Source: a virus. Taken from it: a stretch of DNA of 24,763 nt. This document shows, in pieces, positions 6,421 to 13,654 of the stretch (position 1 is its first letter; the number at the start of each line of letters is the position of its first letter). Both the position numbers and the translations under genes were made by a program. The stretch lies in IMG/VR virus record IMGVR_UViG_3300042304_000666, positions 1 through 24,763 of that record; one strand, 5' to 3'. The notes below the pieces were generated by a model. The model searched no databases. It was given only the letters and a program-made list of their open reading frames with translations, and had not been told where the DNA came from.

Positions 6421-6946
6421 CGGCTTCCTCTACTGGGACTGACTCGATTACTCCAGTGATCTGAGATAATCTCTTTGCAACATCCATCTTGCACTTAGGA
6501 CAAGTAGAGGTAACTTCTTTCAAAATTCTAACAAGGACATCCTGCTTACGCTCTGTCTCTGCAATTTGAGCAGCAATTTCATTGTTCTCTAATACTCCAA
6601 TAGATTGAAGCATTGCAATTCTTTTAGTTTCAATATCAGCAATAAGCTTTAATGCGCCAGACTTAATACCTAGTTGTCCCGATGTGTCTGCATCTTCTAC
6701 TGTTTTCCACGCTTCTTTGATAAGCATGGCATAGTGTTGATCCGCCCCTGAGATAGCCTCTCTAGCACGATCTCTTATGTTACTGTCATTATGGACTACA
6801 TCTTTCCAGTCGTCAATTAGTTCTATAACTTCTTTGCGCTGTATTCCTGTAATTGTGGCGATTTGAGTAGCCGTACTTCCCTTAAGAAGTTCTTCAACCA
6901 CCCTGTTCATTCTATCAAAATGCTGTGATAATTCTATTTCGCTCAT
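6410..6946 (-). CDS. terS: Terminase small subunit
   Basis: 178 residues. A helix-turn-helix segment (ATQIATITGIQRKEVIELI, about 26-44) at the N-terminus, a long helical middle likely used for oligomerisation, and an acidic C-terminus. It directly precedes the large subunit. A single CPKC pair (C149, C152) in the tail is unusual. Small subunits recognise the packaging site and load the motor. The ATG lies at the predicted transcription start of a strong promoter, with no room for a ribosome site on that transcript; read-through transcripts from upstream would still carry some leader. Confidence 0.82.
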   Translation of the reverse strand: MSEIELSQHFDRMNRVVEELLKGSTATQIATITGIQRKEVIELIDDWKDVVHNDSNIRDRAREAISGADQHYAMLIKEAWKTVEDADTSGQLGIKSGALKLIADIETKRIAMLQSIGVLENNEIAAQIAETERKQDVLVRILKEVTSTCPKCKMDVAKRLSQITGVIESVPVEEADVV

Positions 6947-6952
6947 TAATAT

Positions 6953-6981
6953 ATTATACTTTCAGTCGACTAAAAAGTCAA
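6953..6981 (-). promoter_or_regulatory. Terminase promoter giving a probable leaderless mRNA
   Basis: TTGACT (6976-6981), 17-base spacer, TATAAT (6953-6958). The predicted start, 6-7 bases after the -10, falls at 6946-6947, on the A of the terminase small-subunit ATG. The -35 overlaps the stop codon of the upstream gene. Confidence 0.75.
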
Positions 6982-7310
6982 TTAGATTTAGCCTTTGCAA
7001 TCTTATAAAGCATTAAATACCCTATCAAATCATCAATATCATTATCTCCAGCAAATCCCTGATTATTCTTAACTCTATTTAGCTTATCATCAATTCTAAC
7101 TTTTAGTTGTTCTGTTGAGTCCGCCGTTGAAAATATTCTGGCAGGCTCTAAAGCTGAGTTGCCGTATGATATATTCTTTTCAATTAACATGTGTGCAATT
7201 TCATGACATGTTGACCATATCTTGTTGCCTGCTGGCGCACCAACAGATCTTAAATATAGGTCGCTACAATTAAATTGCGTAACATCTTCAAATACTGGTT
7301 TTAACATCAT
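6978..7310 (-). CDS. DUF1599 / Nmad1-like protein
   Basis: 110 residues. The segment KNISYGNSALEP (45-56), the STEQLKVRIDDKLNRV helix (65-80) and DIDDLIGYLMLYKIA (91-105) match the pattern of DUF1599, named nucleotide modification-associated domain 1 and related in style to all-alpha NTP pyrophosphohydrolases. Acidic residues (E37, D74, D75, D92, D94) could bind metal. It overlaps the nucleotidyltransferase gene by ATGA, so the two are co-translated. It may act on modified or cellular nucleotides; the substrate cannot be read from the sequence. Confidence 0.72.
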   Translation of the reverse strand: MMLKPVFEDVTQFNCSDLYLRSVGAPAGNKIWSTCHEIAHMLIEKNISYGNSALEPARIFSTADSTEQLKVRIDDKLNRVKNNQGFAGDNDIDDLIGYLMLYKIAKAKSN

Positions 7311-7975
7311 ACGTCCATTTCTTTATATAGTTGCTTAAGTCCACGTAGTGTACCTATGTCCATATATCTGCCGCCTGGTCGAACAGATTGAATATTTGAT
7401 CCTTCATCTATCCACTCCTGAATTTGTTTTCCTGGGTGATCTAAACTTGGATCTATGTATCTTATCATATTTTTTCGAAATAGCATAGTGCCCCACATAT
7501 CTTTATAATCGCAATCCGAAACCTTATCTTTTGATGCAAGTACTCTGCCTTCGCTAGACAACAAGACTTGACCAACTCTACCCTTAAGCTCGCCAGAACA
7601 TTCCCATACTCCAAGCATTAAGTCAGCATTAGTTTCTTTCATCATCTCTTTGTAGATATTTGAAGGAGCATTTAATATATATGTATCTGGCATTCCTACA
7701 AGAACTGTGTCGTTGTATTCACCTATCATAAACTTAATAGCATCTGACATTGTTGATGGCTCTCTAACAATTATCTTTACATTCATATCCATGTTCTGAA
7801 TAATTGGAACCCAGTCTGCTCTAGTTGAAATTCTAACTTCGTCACAGACTTCGAGCATTTGTTCTACATGCCATTGAAGTAATGATCGCTCATCTGAAAT
7901 TGGCAAGCAGAACTTAGGGATTCCACCAATTCGTGACGCTTTGCCAGAAGCAGGCAATACTCCAATTACACTCAT
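7307..7975 (-). CDS. Sugar-phosphate nucleotidyltransferase
   Basis: 222 residues of a Rossmann-like NTP-transferase fold. The N-terminal signature LPASGKASRIGGIPK (7-21) is a variant of GxGxRx(n)PK, with Lys21 as the phosphate-binding lysine. GMPDTYI (94-100) carries the metal-binding Asp97, and GGRYMDIGTLRGL near the C-terminus resembles the end of glucose-1-phosphate thymidylyl- or uridylyltransferases. It would activate a sugar phosphate to an NDP-sugar. The ATG overlaps the glycosyltransferase stop, which suggests that its product feeds that enzyme. Confidence 0.83.
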   Translation of the reverse strand: MSVIGVLPASGKASRIGGIPKFCLPISDERSLLQWHVEQMLEVCDEVRISTRADWVPIIQNMDMNVKIIVREPSTMSDAIKFMIGEYNDTVLVGMPDTYILNAPSNIYKEMMKETNADLMLGVWECSGELKGRVGQVLLSSEGRVLASKDKVSDCDYKDMWGTMLFRKNMIRYIDPSLDHPGKQIQEWIDEGSNIQSVRPGGRYMDIGTLRGLKQLYKEMDV

Positions 7976-8733
7976 TTTGAATCCCAGTCATGAGGATTAA
8001 ATCCATTAGGATAAGATTCATTTACTCTAGGATCTTTTTTCCAAGCAATCCATCCCTCTTCCCTATCATCTCCCCAGTAAAGATGAACTACGTCTTTGTC
8101 TAGGAGCCTCTTGGCATCTGGTCCGTGAAAAATATAAACTTTATTATCTTTTAGGAATGGCATTTCCATTAACTCTGGAGCCCATTCGTTAATATGCTTT
8201 TGATATGGGTCTACTCCAAGTTCACGATATAGAGCATCTGTAAACATTTGAACATCAGTATAGTAATGAACCATATGGTTATGCTGAACAACTCCAGACC
8301 CTACTCTTTCTACACAAAGATCTATGGCTGCTTTTAATAGTGGATGACCAGCTTTAGCAGCAATTGTTTGAGTTGCTAGCCACGGAGTATCTCTTTCAAT
8401 GTCTAAGATCATATCGTAATCTTCATTCAACCATGTGCTTACTGGAACTTTACAATGGGTATCCATGTCTGCATATATTCCGCCATGAATATAAAGAATA
8501 CCAAATCTCCAAAGACCCGCTTTCATTACTCCTAGTGGTAAATTAATATAGGTCTCGTATGTCTTTGAATCAAAGTGCTCTTTAAAGAAGTCTTCTCTGT
8601 CTTGTCCACTCATATACCCATGAGTCCATTCTGGGTTCTGGTATGTCCATGTGCCTACGCTTTCTTTAGCGTAATCTGGTAGGGCATCAAAACTTGTTTC
8701 GTAAGTCTGCCAAATATTTTTTTCTATGCTCAT
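7972..8733 (-). CDS. Glycosyltransferase with DXD motif (GT32-like)
   Basis: 253 residues. It begins with NIWQTYE, as in the OCH1/capsule-type sugar transferases (Gly_transf_sug). The GLWRFGILYIHGGIYADMD block (73-91) holds the Arg and the DxD (D89, D91) that binds metal and nucleotide sugar. HPLL and a C-terminal HLYWG segment fit the family. No membrane segment is seen, so it is cytoplasmic. The acceptor could be phage DNA, a virion protein or a host surface glycan precursor. AGGAGA precedes the ATG, inside the end of the HTH gene. Confidence 0.85.
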   Translation of the reverse strand: MSIEKNIWQTYETSFDALPDYAKESVGTWTYQNPEWTHGYMSGQDREDFFKEHFDSKTYETYINLPLGVMKAGLWRFGILYIHGGIYADMDTHCKVPVSTWLNEDYDMILDIERDTPWLATQTIAAKAGHPLLKAAIDLCVERVGSGVVQHNHMVHYYTDVQMFTDALYRELGVDPYQKHINEWAPELMEMPFLKDNKVYIFHGPDAKRLLDKDVVHLYWGDDREEGWIAWKKDPRVNESYPNGFNPHDWDSK

Positions 8734-8734
8734 T

Positions 8735-8881
8735 TTATCTCCTTTTAATTAACTGAAACTTTTCTAAATATCTCTGTATAGTCATAGCAGAGACCTTGCA
8801 CTCATCGGCAATTTCAGTTACCGTTTTCTTTTGAACAACATACCTTCTATATAGCCACGTCTGACTTTGATACAATTTCAT
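8735..8881 (-). CDS. 48-residue helix-turn-helix protein
   Basis: Short gene starting at 8881 with an ATGA overlap with the preceding zinc-ribbon gene. The protein is almost entirely one DNA-binding unit: WLYRRYVVQKKTVTEIADEC followed by VSAMTIQRYLEKF, a classic helix-turn-helix of the sigma region 4/transposase-resolvase type. The C-terminus is basic (LIKRR). It probably binds DNA as a small regulator; the target is unknown. Confidence 0.8.
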   Translation of the reverse strand: MKLYQSQTWLYRRYVVQKKTVTEIADECKVSAMTIQRYLEKFQLIKRR

Positions 8882-9036
8882 ATTGACATCCATCCTATAT
8901 AACCTGCATCAGGGTTATCTTTAAGCCATTGTTCACGTAACTCATTCTGCTTTGTCCAATCAATTCTATTAGTATCTAAACCGCATTTAGGGCATAGATA
9001 AACACCTAAATCTTTATATACATGTTCGCAATTCAT
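8878..9036 (-). CDS. 52-residue zinc-ribbon protein
   Basis: Starts at 9036 overlapping the RuvC-like stop (ATGA). Ligands visible: Cys3, His5, and CPKC at 15-18. The rest is polar with several Trp residues (W27, W37, W49). The mixed Cys/His ribbon is similar in style to other small zinc proteins in this genome. No function is recognised. Confidence 0.75.
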   Translation of the reverse strand: MNCEHVYKDLGVYLCPKCGLDTNRIDWTKQNELREQWLKDNPDAGYIGWMSI

Positions 9037-9599
9037 CGTTCCGTCAATATACTGTTTGAATAATGTGCAATCCCAAATGAATCAGACACATCAAAATCTG
9101 ATAAAGATAAATTATACTTTTTATTAAAGTAGTCAACTGTTCTTTGCTTACGCATATTACGTAGTTGATTCTGGTACCACGAGTCTGCATAGCCTGGACT
9201 CTTTAATCTGATAGCTGCCTTCTCTTCTTTTGTAGGGTTTTTATTTCCTATGTATGCTTGCCAAGAAGATGGTGCTATTGTAATAACTTTAGCTCCAGTA
9301 GACATCAACTCTGCTATAACAACTCCATAAACATATGATAGTTTAATTACAGCATCTGCAGATTTAACAAATACGGCTCCCTCAACAACAATATAATCTG
9401 ACTTGAGTTCATCAAGCATTGAAGCCATCTTGATCTTGGCATCATGAATCTTTTCATATATGTCATTGCCTGTTAGATTAATCTTACCCCACTTTAATGG
9501 AACATCATTTTCCATTAAGCAAAAAGCAATAGAGTTAGTTGAGGCGTCTATTCCCAATACTCTACTAGCCTGAGTCTTTTTTAAACTAGCTAACGTCAT
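9033..9599 (-). CDS. RuvC-like Holliday junction resolvase
   Basis: 188 residues of the RNase H-like fold: VLGIDASTNSIAF with Asp18, YIVVEGAVF with Glu73, and DVSDSFGIAHY with Asp170/Asp173. These are the four-acidic-residue pattern of RuvC. It would cleave four-way DNA junctions formed in recombination or replication before packaging. It overlaps the upstream zinc-finger gene by 14 bases and the downstream one by 4. A second, unrelated resolvase-like protein lies at 11790-12098. Confidence 0.85.
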   Translation of the reverse strand: MTLASLKKTQASRVLGIDASTNSIAFCLMENDVPLKWGKINLTGNDIYEKIHDAKIKMASMLDELKSDYIVVEGAVFVKSADAVIKLSYVYGVVIAELMSTGAKVITIAPSSWQAYIGNKNPTKEEKAAIRLKSPGYADSWYQNQLRNMRKQRTVDYFNKKYNLSLSDFDVSDSFGIAHYSNSILTER

Positions 9600-9864
9600 T
9601 TATCATCCTAAATAACTTACTTTTGTTTTCAAGGTTTATATTTTTTTCACATGTTGCACAGAAATTACCTTTATTATATCTGCTTAACTGGTGTCCACAT
9701 CTAGAGCATGGGCGTAAGGCTCCATTTCTAATAGCTTTACGTTCGTAATATTTTTCCATAATTCTACGATTAGTAGCAATTCTGCAACATTCATCAGTAC
9801 AATATTTTTGATTGTGTGTTTTTGGCGTAAAGTCTTTTTTACATTCAGAATTGGAGCAGATCAT
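9586..9864 (-). CDS. Double zinc-finger protein
   Basis: 92 residues with two Cys clusters. The first (C3, C8, C22, C26, C27) has the shape of an FCS/MYM-like finger, with QKYCTDECCRIATNRRIMEKYY followed by a basic helix. The second is a CxxC ribbon (C53, C56, C69, C72). The ATG overlaps the Cas4-like gene stop (ATGA). It probably binds nucleic acid. Confidence 0.8.
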   Translation of the reverse strand: MICSNSECKKDFTPKTHNQKYCTDECCRIATNRRIMEKYYERKAIRNGALRPCSRCGHQLSRYNKGNFCATCEKNINLENKSKLFRMINDVS

Positions 9865-10652
9865 ACAGAGGGAACCTCAAACTTTTCAATTTGAACTGTG
9901 CCTACTGGTGTTTCTTTAGAATAACATTCTTTTTTAACTGGGCAATATGTACAAGGCATCTTTGATTTTGTAGCCCCAGCGGGTCTCATAGGTAGGTCGC
10001 CATCTTTAAAGTTATCCCAAACTTCGCACATCCATAAGAATGTATCTTCAATAATCTTTGTGTTCTTTTCATTCATTGAAATTGGAATAACAAGGATCTC
10101 CTGGGTATTCTTATTCTCATACAAGAAGAACCCTTCCTTAGCATTCTTTAGCTTCATATATGTTAGCAATTGAAGCATATGATTAGCAGTAGGTTTCATT
10201 TCAGACTGTCTTGTATCCCACACTTCCTGTTTAGCCGTTTTGATTTCACCAATTACGGTTTCGCCGTCGTACTCCATAATTAAGTCTATAAATCCTCTAA
10301 TGGGTGGATATTCATTCAGAATTTCTTCTTCTTCCATTTTAAATTGAGGCATAGTAGAGATAAGCTTTTGAAGTCTTTCGTGTGCTTGTGTTCCCTGTGC
10401 CATATTAGCAACTGCAACTGCATCATTGTCATCAATAAACATTGCACCAGAGAAAGCCATGTACCAATATCTTGGGCAGGTTCCATGACCATACCCAAGT
10501 GAGCTTGGACTAAATGACTTCTTTGTCATCTCTCCATCTGCACGTTTGGTATTACGATATGACTCATCAAGCAATTGAGCAAACAATTCTGGATCAAAGA
10601 ATTTGCCTGTATGCTTTTTAAACTTTAGATTCTTTACTATATCTCTACCCAT
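9861..10652 (-). CDS. Cas4/RecB-like PD-(D/E)XK exonuclease with Fe-S cysteines
   Basis: 263 residues. The nuclease core is GFIDLIMEYDG (Asp123) followed by VIGEIKTA (Glu136, Lys138), with His91 upstream. Four cysteines, C59 near the N-terminus and C234, C237, C243 near the C-terminus, are placed as in Cas4 and AddB-type iron-sulphur nucleases. These enzymes degrade or trim DNA ends. There is no CRISPR array or other Cas gene, so a recombination or replication role next to RecA and SSB is more likely. Its ATG directly follows the upstream stop. Confidence 0.88.
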   Translation of the reverse strand: MGRDIVKNLKFKKHTGKFFDPELFAQLLDESYRNTKRADGEMTKKSFSPSSLGYGHGTCPRYWYMAFSGAMFIDDNDAVAVANMAQGTQAHERLQKLISTMPQFKMEEEEILNEYPPIRGFIDLIMEYDGETVIGEIKTAKQEVWDTRQSEMKPTANHMLQLLTYMKLKNAKEGFFLYENKNTQEILVIPISMNEKNTKIIEDTFLWMCEVWDNFKDGDLPMRPAGATKSKMPCTYCPVKKECYSKETPVGTVQIEKFEVPSV

Positions 10653-10991
10653 TTAGGAGTTATACCTCACAACATATTTAAGCGCATCTACCAATTTGTC
10701 TATGGACTCTTTTACTGAATAATATATATTCTTTTTGTTATTGTTTGCCGTTCCAGCTTTGTCTTTGGCAATTGTAGAATATACAGATGCAAGCACTGCA
10801 AACTTTGTTGACATTGCTTGAAGCTCCATAATTAAATGTGGTGCTTTTGCAGATGGAACATCTGGATTCATTAATAATTTTACCACAATTGCAAGGGCTC
10901 TGTCTAAATGCTCATCTTTCATGAACTCATGCAGATCATTGAACTCTGTAATATCACTAATTAACTCAAGAGTATTCTTATCTTCCGCCAT
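10653..10991 (-). CDS. Helical protein of unknown function
   Basis: 112 residues, predicted mostly helical, with no Cys and no recognised motif. The sequence has an acidic N-terminal half (EDKNTLELISDITEFNDLHEFMKDEHLD) and a basic middle (DKAGTANNNKKN). It overlaps the upstream microgene by 14 bases and the Cas4-like gene follows immediately. A partner of the nuclease is possible from position alone. Confidence 0.75.
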   Translation of the reverse strand: MAEDKNTLELISDITEFNDLHEFMKDEHLDRALAIVVKLLMNPDVPSAKAPHLIMELQAMSTKFAVLASVYSTIAKDKAGTANNNKKNIYYSVKESIDKLVDALKYVVRYNS

Positions 10992-11085
10992 TCTTTGTCC
11001 TTTTATCTAACTTATCTATGAATAGCCCAAGAGGATACCCAATTAAAAAACCTAATGCGATTCCGCAAAGAAAAAACATTTCCAT
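10978..11085 (-). CDS. 35-residue single-span membrane microprotein
   Basis: The ATG at 11083-11085 overlaps the preceding stop (TAATG). The protein has one hydrophobic segment (MFFLCGIALGFLIGYPLGLF) then a basic tail KLDKRTKNGGR, so the tail is probably cytoplasmic. Its end overlaps the next gene. A holin-like or membrane-tether role is conceivable, but it is too short to tell. Confidence 0.6.
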   Translation of the reverse strand: MEMFFLCGIALGFLIGYPLGLFIDKLDKRTKNGGR

Positions 11086-11216
11086 TATTTAGCCTTTGTT
11101 TGTTTTGTTTTGTATGGGCCTAAGTCTGCTTTTACGGAGCCATCTTTTCTTACCCTAACAATTCTACCATTTTTAATTACCGTTTGATTAAAAGGTATCT
11201 TATTACTTGATCCCAT
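11085..11216 (-). CDS. 43-residue basic microprotein
   Basis: The ATG at 11214-11216 overlaps the XapX-like stop (TAATG), and its own stop overlaps the next start in the same way. Strongly basic (GRIVRVRKDGSVKADLGPYK, KTKQTKAK), probably nucleic-acid binding or ribosome associated. No family recognised. Confidence 0.6.
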   Translation of the reverse strand: MGSSNKIPFNQTVIKNGRIVRVRKDGSVKADLGPYKTKQTKAK

Positions 11217-11374
11217 TATGCAAACTTTCCAATTAGACCATAGCCTAGCCACAATCCAAAAATTCCCATTAGACCAGCAAATACTGGTGGAGCTGGTACT
11301 GGAAGTTTAAATAAGGCAAAAACTATACCTACACCCATCCCAGTAACTGTTGTCATTAAAATTTCTTTAATCAT
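11216..11374 (-). CDS. XapX-like small membrane protein
   Basis: 52 residues with two membrane segments around a KLPVPAPPVFAGLMGIFG core. That core, with the PAPP turn and Gly-rich second helix, is the signature of the XapX family (DUF1427), small inner-membrane proteins of unknown role in bacteria. The ATG directly follows the SSB stop. The phage may use it as a membrane or holin-like factor, but that is speculation. Confidence 0.75.
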   Translation of the reverse strand: MIKEILMTTVTGMGVGIVFALFKLPVPAPPVFAGLMGIFGLWLGYGLIGKFA

Positions 11375-11797
11375 TTAAAAAGGAACCTCTACTTCTGTAA
11401 TATCCCATTTAGTAGGGGCTGACCATGAATCTGACTTAAGAGATTGCTTAAAGCTACTTGATTCATTCTTTGACAGAGACCATGTTGTTACTGCAATTGT
11501 ATCTGCATTTACATCATAAGATGTGCGGCTGTTGCCTTCTTTGTCTTTCCATGTCTCTTCGTAAATCTTTCCAACAATAACTACTTCTTGACCTTTCTTT
11601 AAAGTAGCAATACTTTGTTCCGCTAAACTCTTCCACGCTTTGACAGTCCACCAAGATGTATCTTTATCATCCCAGCTTCCCGTTGCATCATTCTTTACAC
11701 GGTCATTAGATACAATGCGTAGTCTAACTCCGCCTCCATTAAGTTTAACTGGATCTTGCCCTACTCTGCCAACTATTGTAATTGTTGGATTAGCCAT
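11375..11797 (-). CDS. ssb: Single-stranded DNA-binding protein (bacterial type)
   Basis: 140 residues. An OB-fold at 1-105 has ITIVGRVGQDPVKL, the WWTVKAWKSLAEQ strand and KKGQEVVIVGKIYEETW. The variable linker ends in TEVEVPF, an acidic tip with the terminal Pro-Phe that in bacterial SSB docks partner proteins. It protects ssDNA during replication and recombination. It overlaps the resolvase-like gene by 8 bases. A second, unrelated ssDNA-binding protein is encoded at 17136-17804. Confidence 0.93.
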   Translation of the reverse strand: MANPTITIVGRVGQDPVKLNGGGVRLRIVSNDRVKNDATGSWDDKDTSWWTVKAWKSLAEQSIATLKKGQEVVIVGKIYEETWKDKEGNSRTSYDVNADTIAVTTWSLSKNESSSFKQSLKSDSWSAPTKWDITEVEVPF

Positions 11798-12098
11798 TGT
11801 TATTTTCCTCCCAGAATGCGATCAAATCTTCTAAGATTGACCACTCAATGATTCCAAGACGAACCTTGGAATCCTCACCGATAATTATTTTAAGAGCAGG
11901 ATGCATATCCCTGCTTACCTTAAAAGTATCTGTACAGATTTTAGCCCATACATCTTTATTTAAATTAAATGATGCTTTGGCTTCCTTGTAATCTACAAGA
12001 AATTGATTCCATTTAGCATCACCCTTTTGATAATCGCCACGCCCACTATTTTTTTGAGCCTTAGCGCCATCACGTTTTACTTCTGATCTTTCTGACAT
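11790..12098 (-). CDS. PD-(D/E)XK Holliday junction resolvase-like protein
   Basis: 102 residues. The N-terminal block GAKAQKNSGRGDYQKGDAKW, followed by FLVDYKEAKASFNL, matches the layout of small phage resolvases of the PD-(D/E)XK type: Asp27 in GDA, then D36-x-K38/E39-x-K41. The GIIEWSILEDLIAF end is typical of the fold's last strand and helix. It would cut branched DNA. The start overlaps the zinc-ribbon stop (TAATG). An alternative is a general endonuclease of the same fold. Confidence 0.68.
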   Translation of the reverse strand: MSERSEVKRDGAKAQKNSGRGDYQKGDAKWNQFLVDYKEAKASFNLNKDVWAKICTDTFKVSRDMHPALKIIIGEDSKVRLGIIEWSILEDLIAFWEENNNG

Positions 12099-12286
12099 TA
12101 TCCAACCACATAAGAATTCTTATGTCCGTCTGGACATTCCCAGGAAATAGTCATATTAACTGCATCCCAAAAATATTCTTCTGAATCTTTCTCGCATTTA
12201 TTGCAAGGTTTTGTTCCGCCTAGTCTTTCAAGCTCTGGAGAAAAGACTTTCTCTGGCTTATTAAGAAACTCATTAATGTTTGGCAT
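12098..12286 (-). CDS. Small zinc-ribbon protein after recA
   Basis: 62 residues with CNKC (C28, C31) and C51-x3-H55 as likely zinc ligands separated by two beta strands (YFWDAVNMTISW). It overlaps the recA stop by 14 bases and the next start by one. No family is recognised. Probably nucleic-acid or protein binding. Confidence 0.75.
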   Translation of the reverse strand: MPNINEFLNKPEKVFSPELERLGGTKPCNKCEKDSEEYFWDAVNMTISWECPDGHKNSYVVG

Positions 12287-13277
12287 TTATCTCTCCGATT
12301 AAGTTGTCTACAACATTTTGATTTTCCTTTAAATATGCTACAGCCTTTGCACGTCCTTGAAAACGCTCTCCATTTACTGTATACCATGCGCCACCCTTTT
12401 CTATAATGCCACACATTTCTGCGACATCTAAAGTTTCTCCAACACTGTCTACACCAAGAATATCCCCTTGGTAGTAGAAGTCGTACTGTCCCGATAGATT
12501 TGGGGGGCCGAGTTTGTTGTAATCAATAATCCAGTTAACTGGCCTGCCAACTCTTTGTTCAATAATCTTGTCGCCAACCTTAATGCCAGCCTTGATAGCA
12601 TTAGCCTCAGCTTCAGAAGACCAGAGTTTGATAACAGTGGAAGAGAAGAACTTGACAGCCATGCCACCCGTTGGGATGTGACTAGCATGCATAGATCCAA
12701 ATTGATTTCGTTGTTGTGAGATGAGAACAAGTAATGTGTTTTTGTTTGCATAGTTTAACATTTTGACTGCGTGGGTCATATCCTTTGCTTCAGCGCCGAT
12801 TTGCTTTGTATCTTGCAAATCCTTCATTTCATTTCCATCTTTTTCAAAATAAATTGCAGGCAGTAAAGCAGAGATTGAATCTACCACAATCATATCAACG
12901 CCTGCATCCATTAATTTAGTAGCAACATCAACCATATCATTAACAGTTTTTGCTGGAGAATAGATAAGGGAAGATGAATCTACTCCTAGTTTTTCTGCCC
13001 AAGATTGATCATAAGAAGCTTCTGCATCAATCCAGGCACATGTTTTTCCTTCTTTTTGTGCAAGGGCAATCATTTGTAAACAGAAAGAAGACTTGCCAGC
13101 AGATTTGTTTCCCCATACAAGGACTTGTCTACCATAACCCAAACCGCCACGCAACGCAAAATTTAATCCAATGCTGGGTGTAAGTTGCTTTTCAACTTGT
13201 ATGTCCTGTGCAGATTGAACTCTTGCTCGTGTTTTTGGATCTAGCTTGGCTAAAATGCCATCTATCTCTATTGTCAT
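12273..13277 (-). CDS. recA: RecA-like recombinase
   Basis: 334 residues, close to the family's usual 330-350. Walker A GNKSAGKSS (56-64), the IDAEAS block with the catalytic-type Glu86, Walker B MIVVDSIS (129-136), an ISQQRNQFGS loop, and a C-terminal AVAYLKEN segment. It is closer in pattern to phage RecA/UvsX-like forms than to host RecA, since the Walker A and loop 1 differ from the bacterial consensus. It drives strand exchange together with SSB, the Cas4-like nuclease and the resolvases. It has its own extended -10 promoter. Confidence 0.95.
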   Translation of the reverse strand: MTIEIDGILAKLDPKTRARVQSAQDIQVEKQLTPSIGLNFALRGGLGYGRQVLVWGNKSAGKSSFCLQMIALAQKEGKTCAWIDAEASYDQSWAEKLGVDSSSLIYSPAKTVNDMVDVATKLMDAGVDMIVVDSISALLPAIYFEKDGNEMKDLQDTKQIGAEAKDMTHAVKMLNYANKNTLLVLISQQRNQFGSMHASHIPTGGMAVKFFSSTVIKLWSSEAEANAIKAGIKVGDKIIEQRVGRPVNWIIDYNKLGPPNLSGQYDFYYQGDILGVDSVGETLDVAEMCGIIEKGGAWYTVNGERFQGRAKAVAYLKENQNVVDNLIGEINAKH

Positions 13278-13297
13278 TTAAACTCTTTCTTTCCTAT

Positions 13298-13303
13298 AGT
13301 ATA
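13298..13303 (-). promoter_or_regulatory. recA extended -10 promoter
   Basis: Minus strand reads AATGCTATACT, a TGC extension with TATACT. No strong -35. The predicted start near 13291 leaves a short leader with GAAAGAG before the ATG. The element overlaps the stop of the MazG-like gene. Confidence 0.5.
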
Positions 13304-13306
13304 GCA

Positions 13307-13654
13307 TTAAAATAAATTTCCGTGAAGCCTTTGGCGTTCTTTATTTATATTAATTTTCTTTTCTAGAATTTCATCTAGGCTATGTAATACCTGTTCTTCA
13401 TTTCTCATTGCGGCATAAACATCAAGTAGTCTAATTATTACATCAGCCATTTCTTCTACAATGCTTTCGCTTCCCTTTGATTTTCTAATTGCTTCTAGAA
13501 CTTCAGTAACTTCTGAATGAACTAAAGCTAATTTATTTCCAATTTTGTCATGGTTGTACTCTCCATCCCAAAACCCTTTTTCTTTTGCAATTTCATGAAG
13601 CATTGCGGACAACGCATCTAGACCGTACTCAGTTAGAATCTGATTCGATTCCAT
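13307..13654 (-). CDS. mazG: MazG-like nucleotide pyrophosphohydrolase
   Basis: 115 residues. The all-alpha NTP pyrophosphohydrolase motif is visible: HSEVTEVLEAIR (E48, E51, E54) and IVEEMADVIIRLLD (E67, E68, D71). A GFWDGEYNHDKIGNKLALV segment upstream fits single-domain phage MazG proteins. It would hydrolyse non-canonical or excess (d)NTPs, or affect (p)ppGpp level as proposed for cyanophage MazG. It overlaps the upstream gene by 26 bases. Confidence 0.87.
   Translation of the reverse strand: MESNQILTEYGLDALSAMLHEIAKEKGFWDGEYNHDKIGNKLALVHSEVTEVLEAIRKSKGSESIVEEMADVIIRLLDVYAAMRNEEQVLHSLDEILEKKININKERQRLHGNLF

Noticed and set aside
9861-10652. Cas4 as part of a CRISPR-Cas system
   Set aside because: No other cas gene and no repeat-spacer array; the neighbours are recombination genes.
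12449-12751. Minus-strand 100-codon open frame within recA
   Set aside because: It is a shifted reading of recA with low-complexity Ser/Leu composition and no ribosome site.
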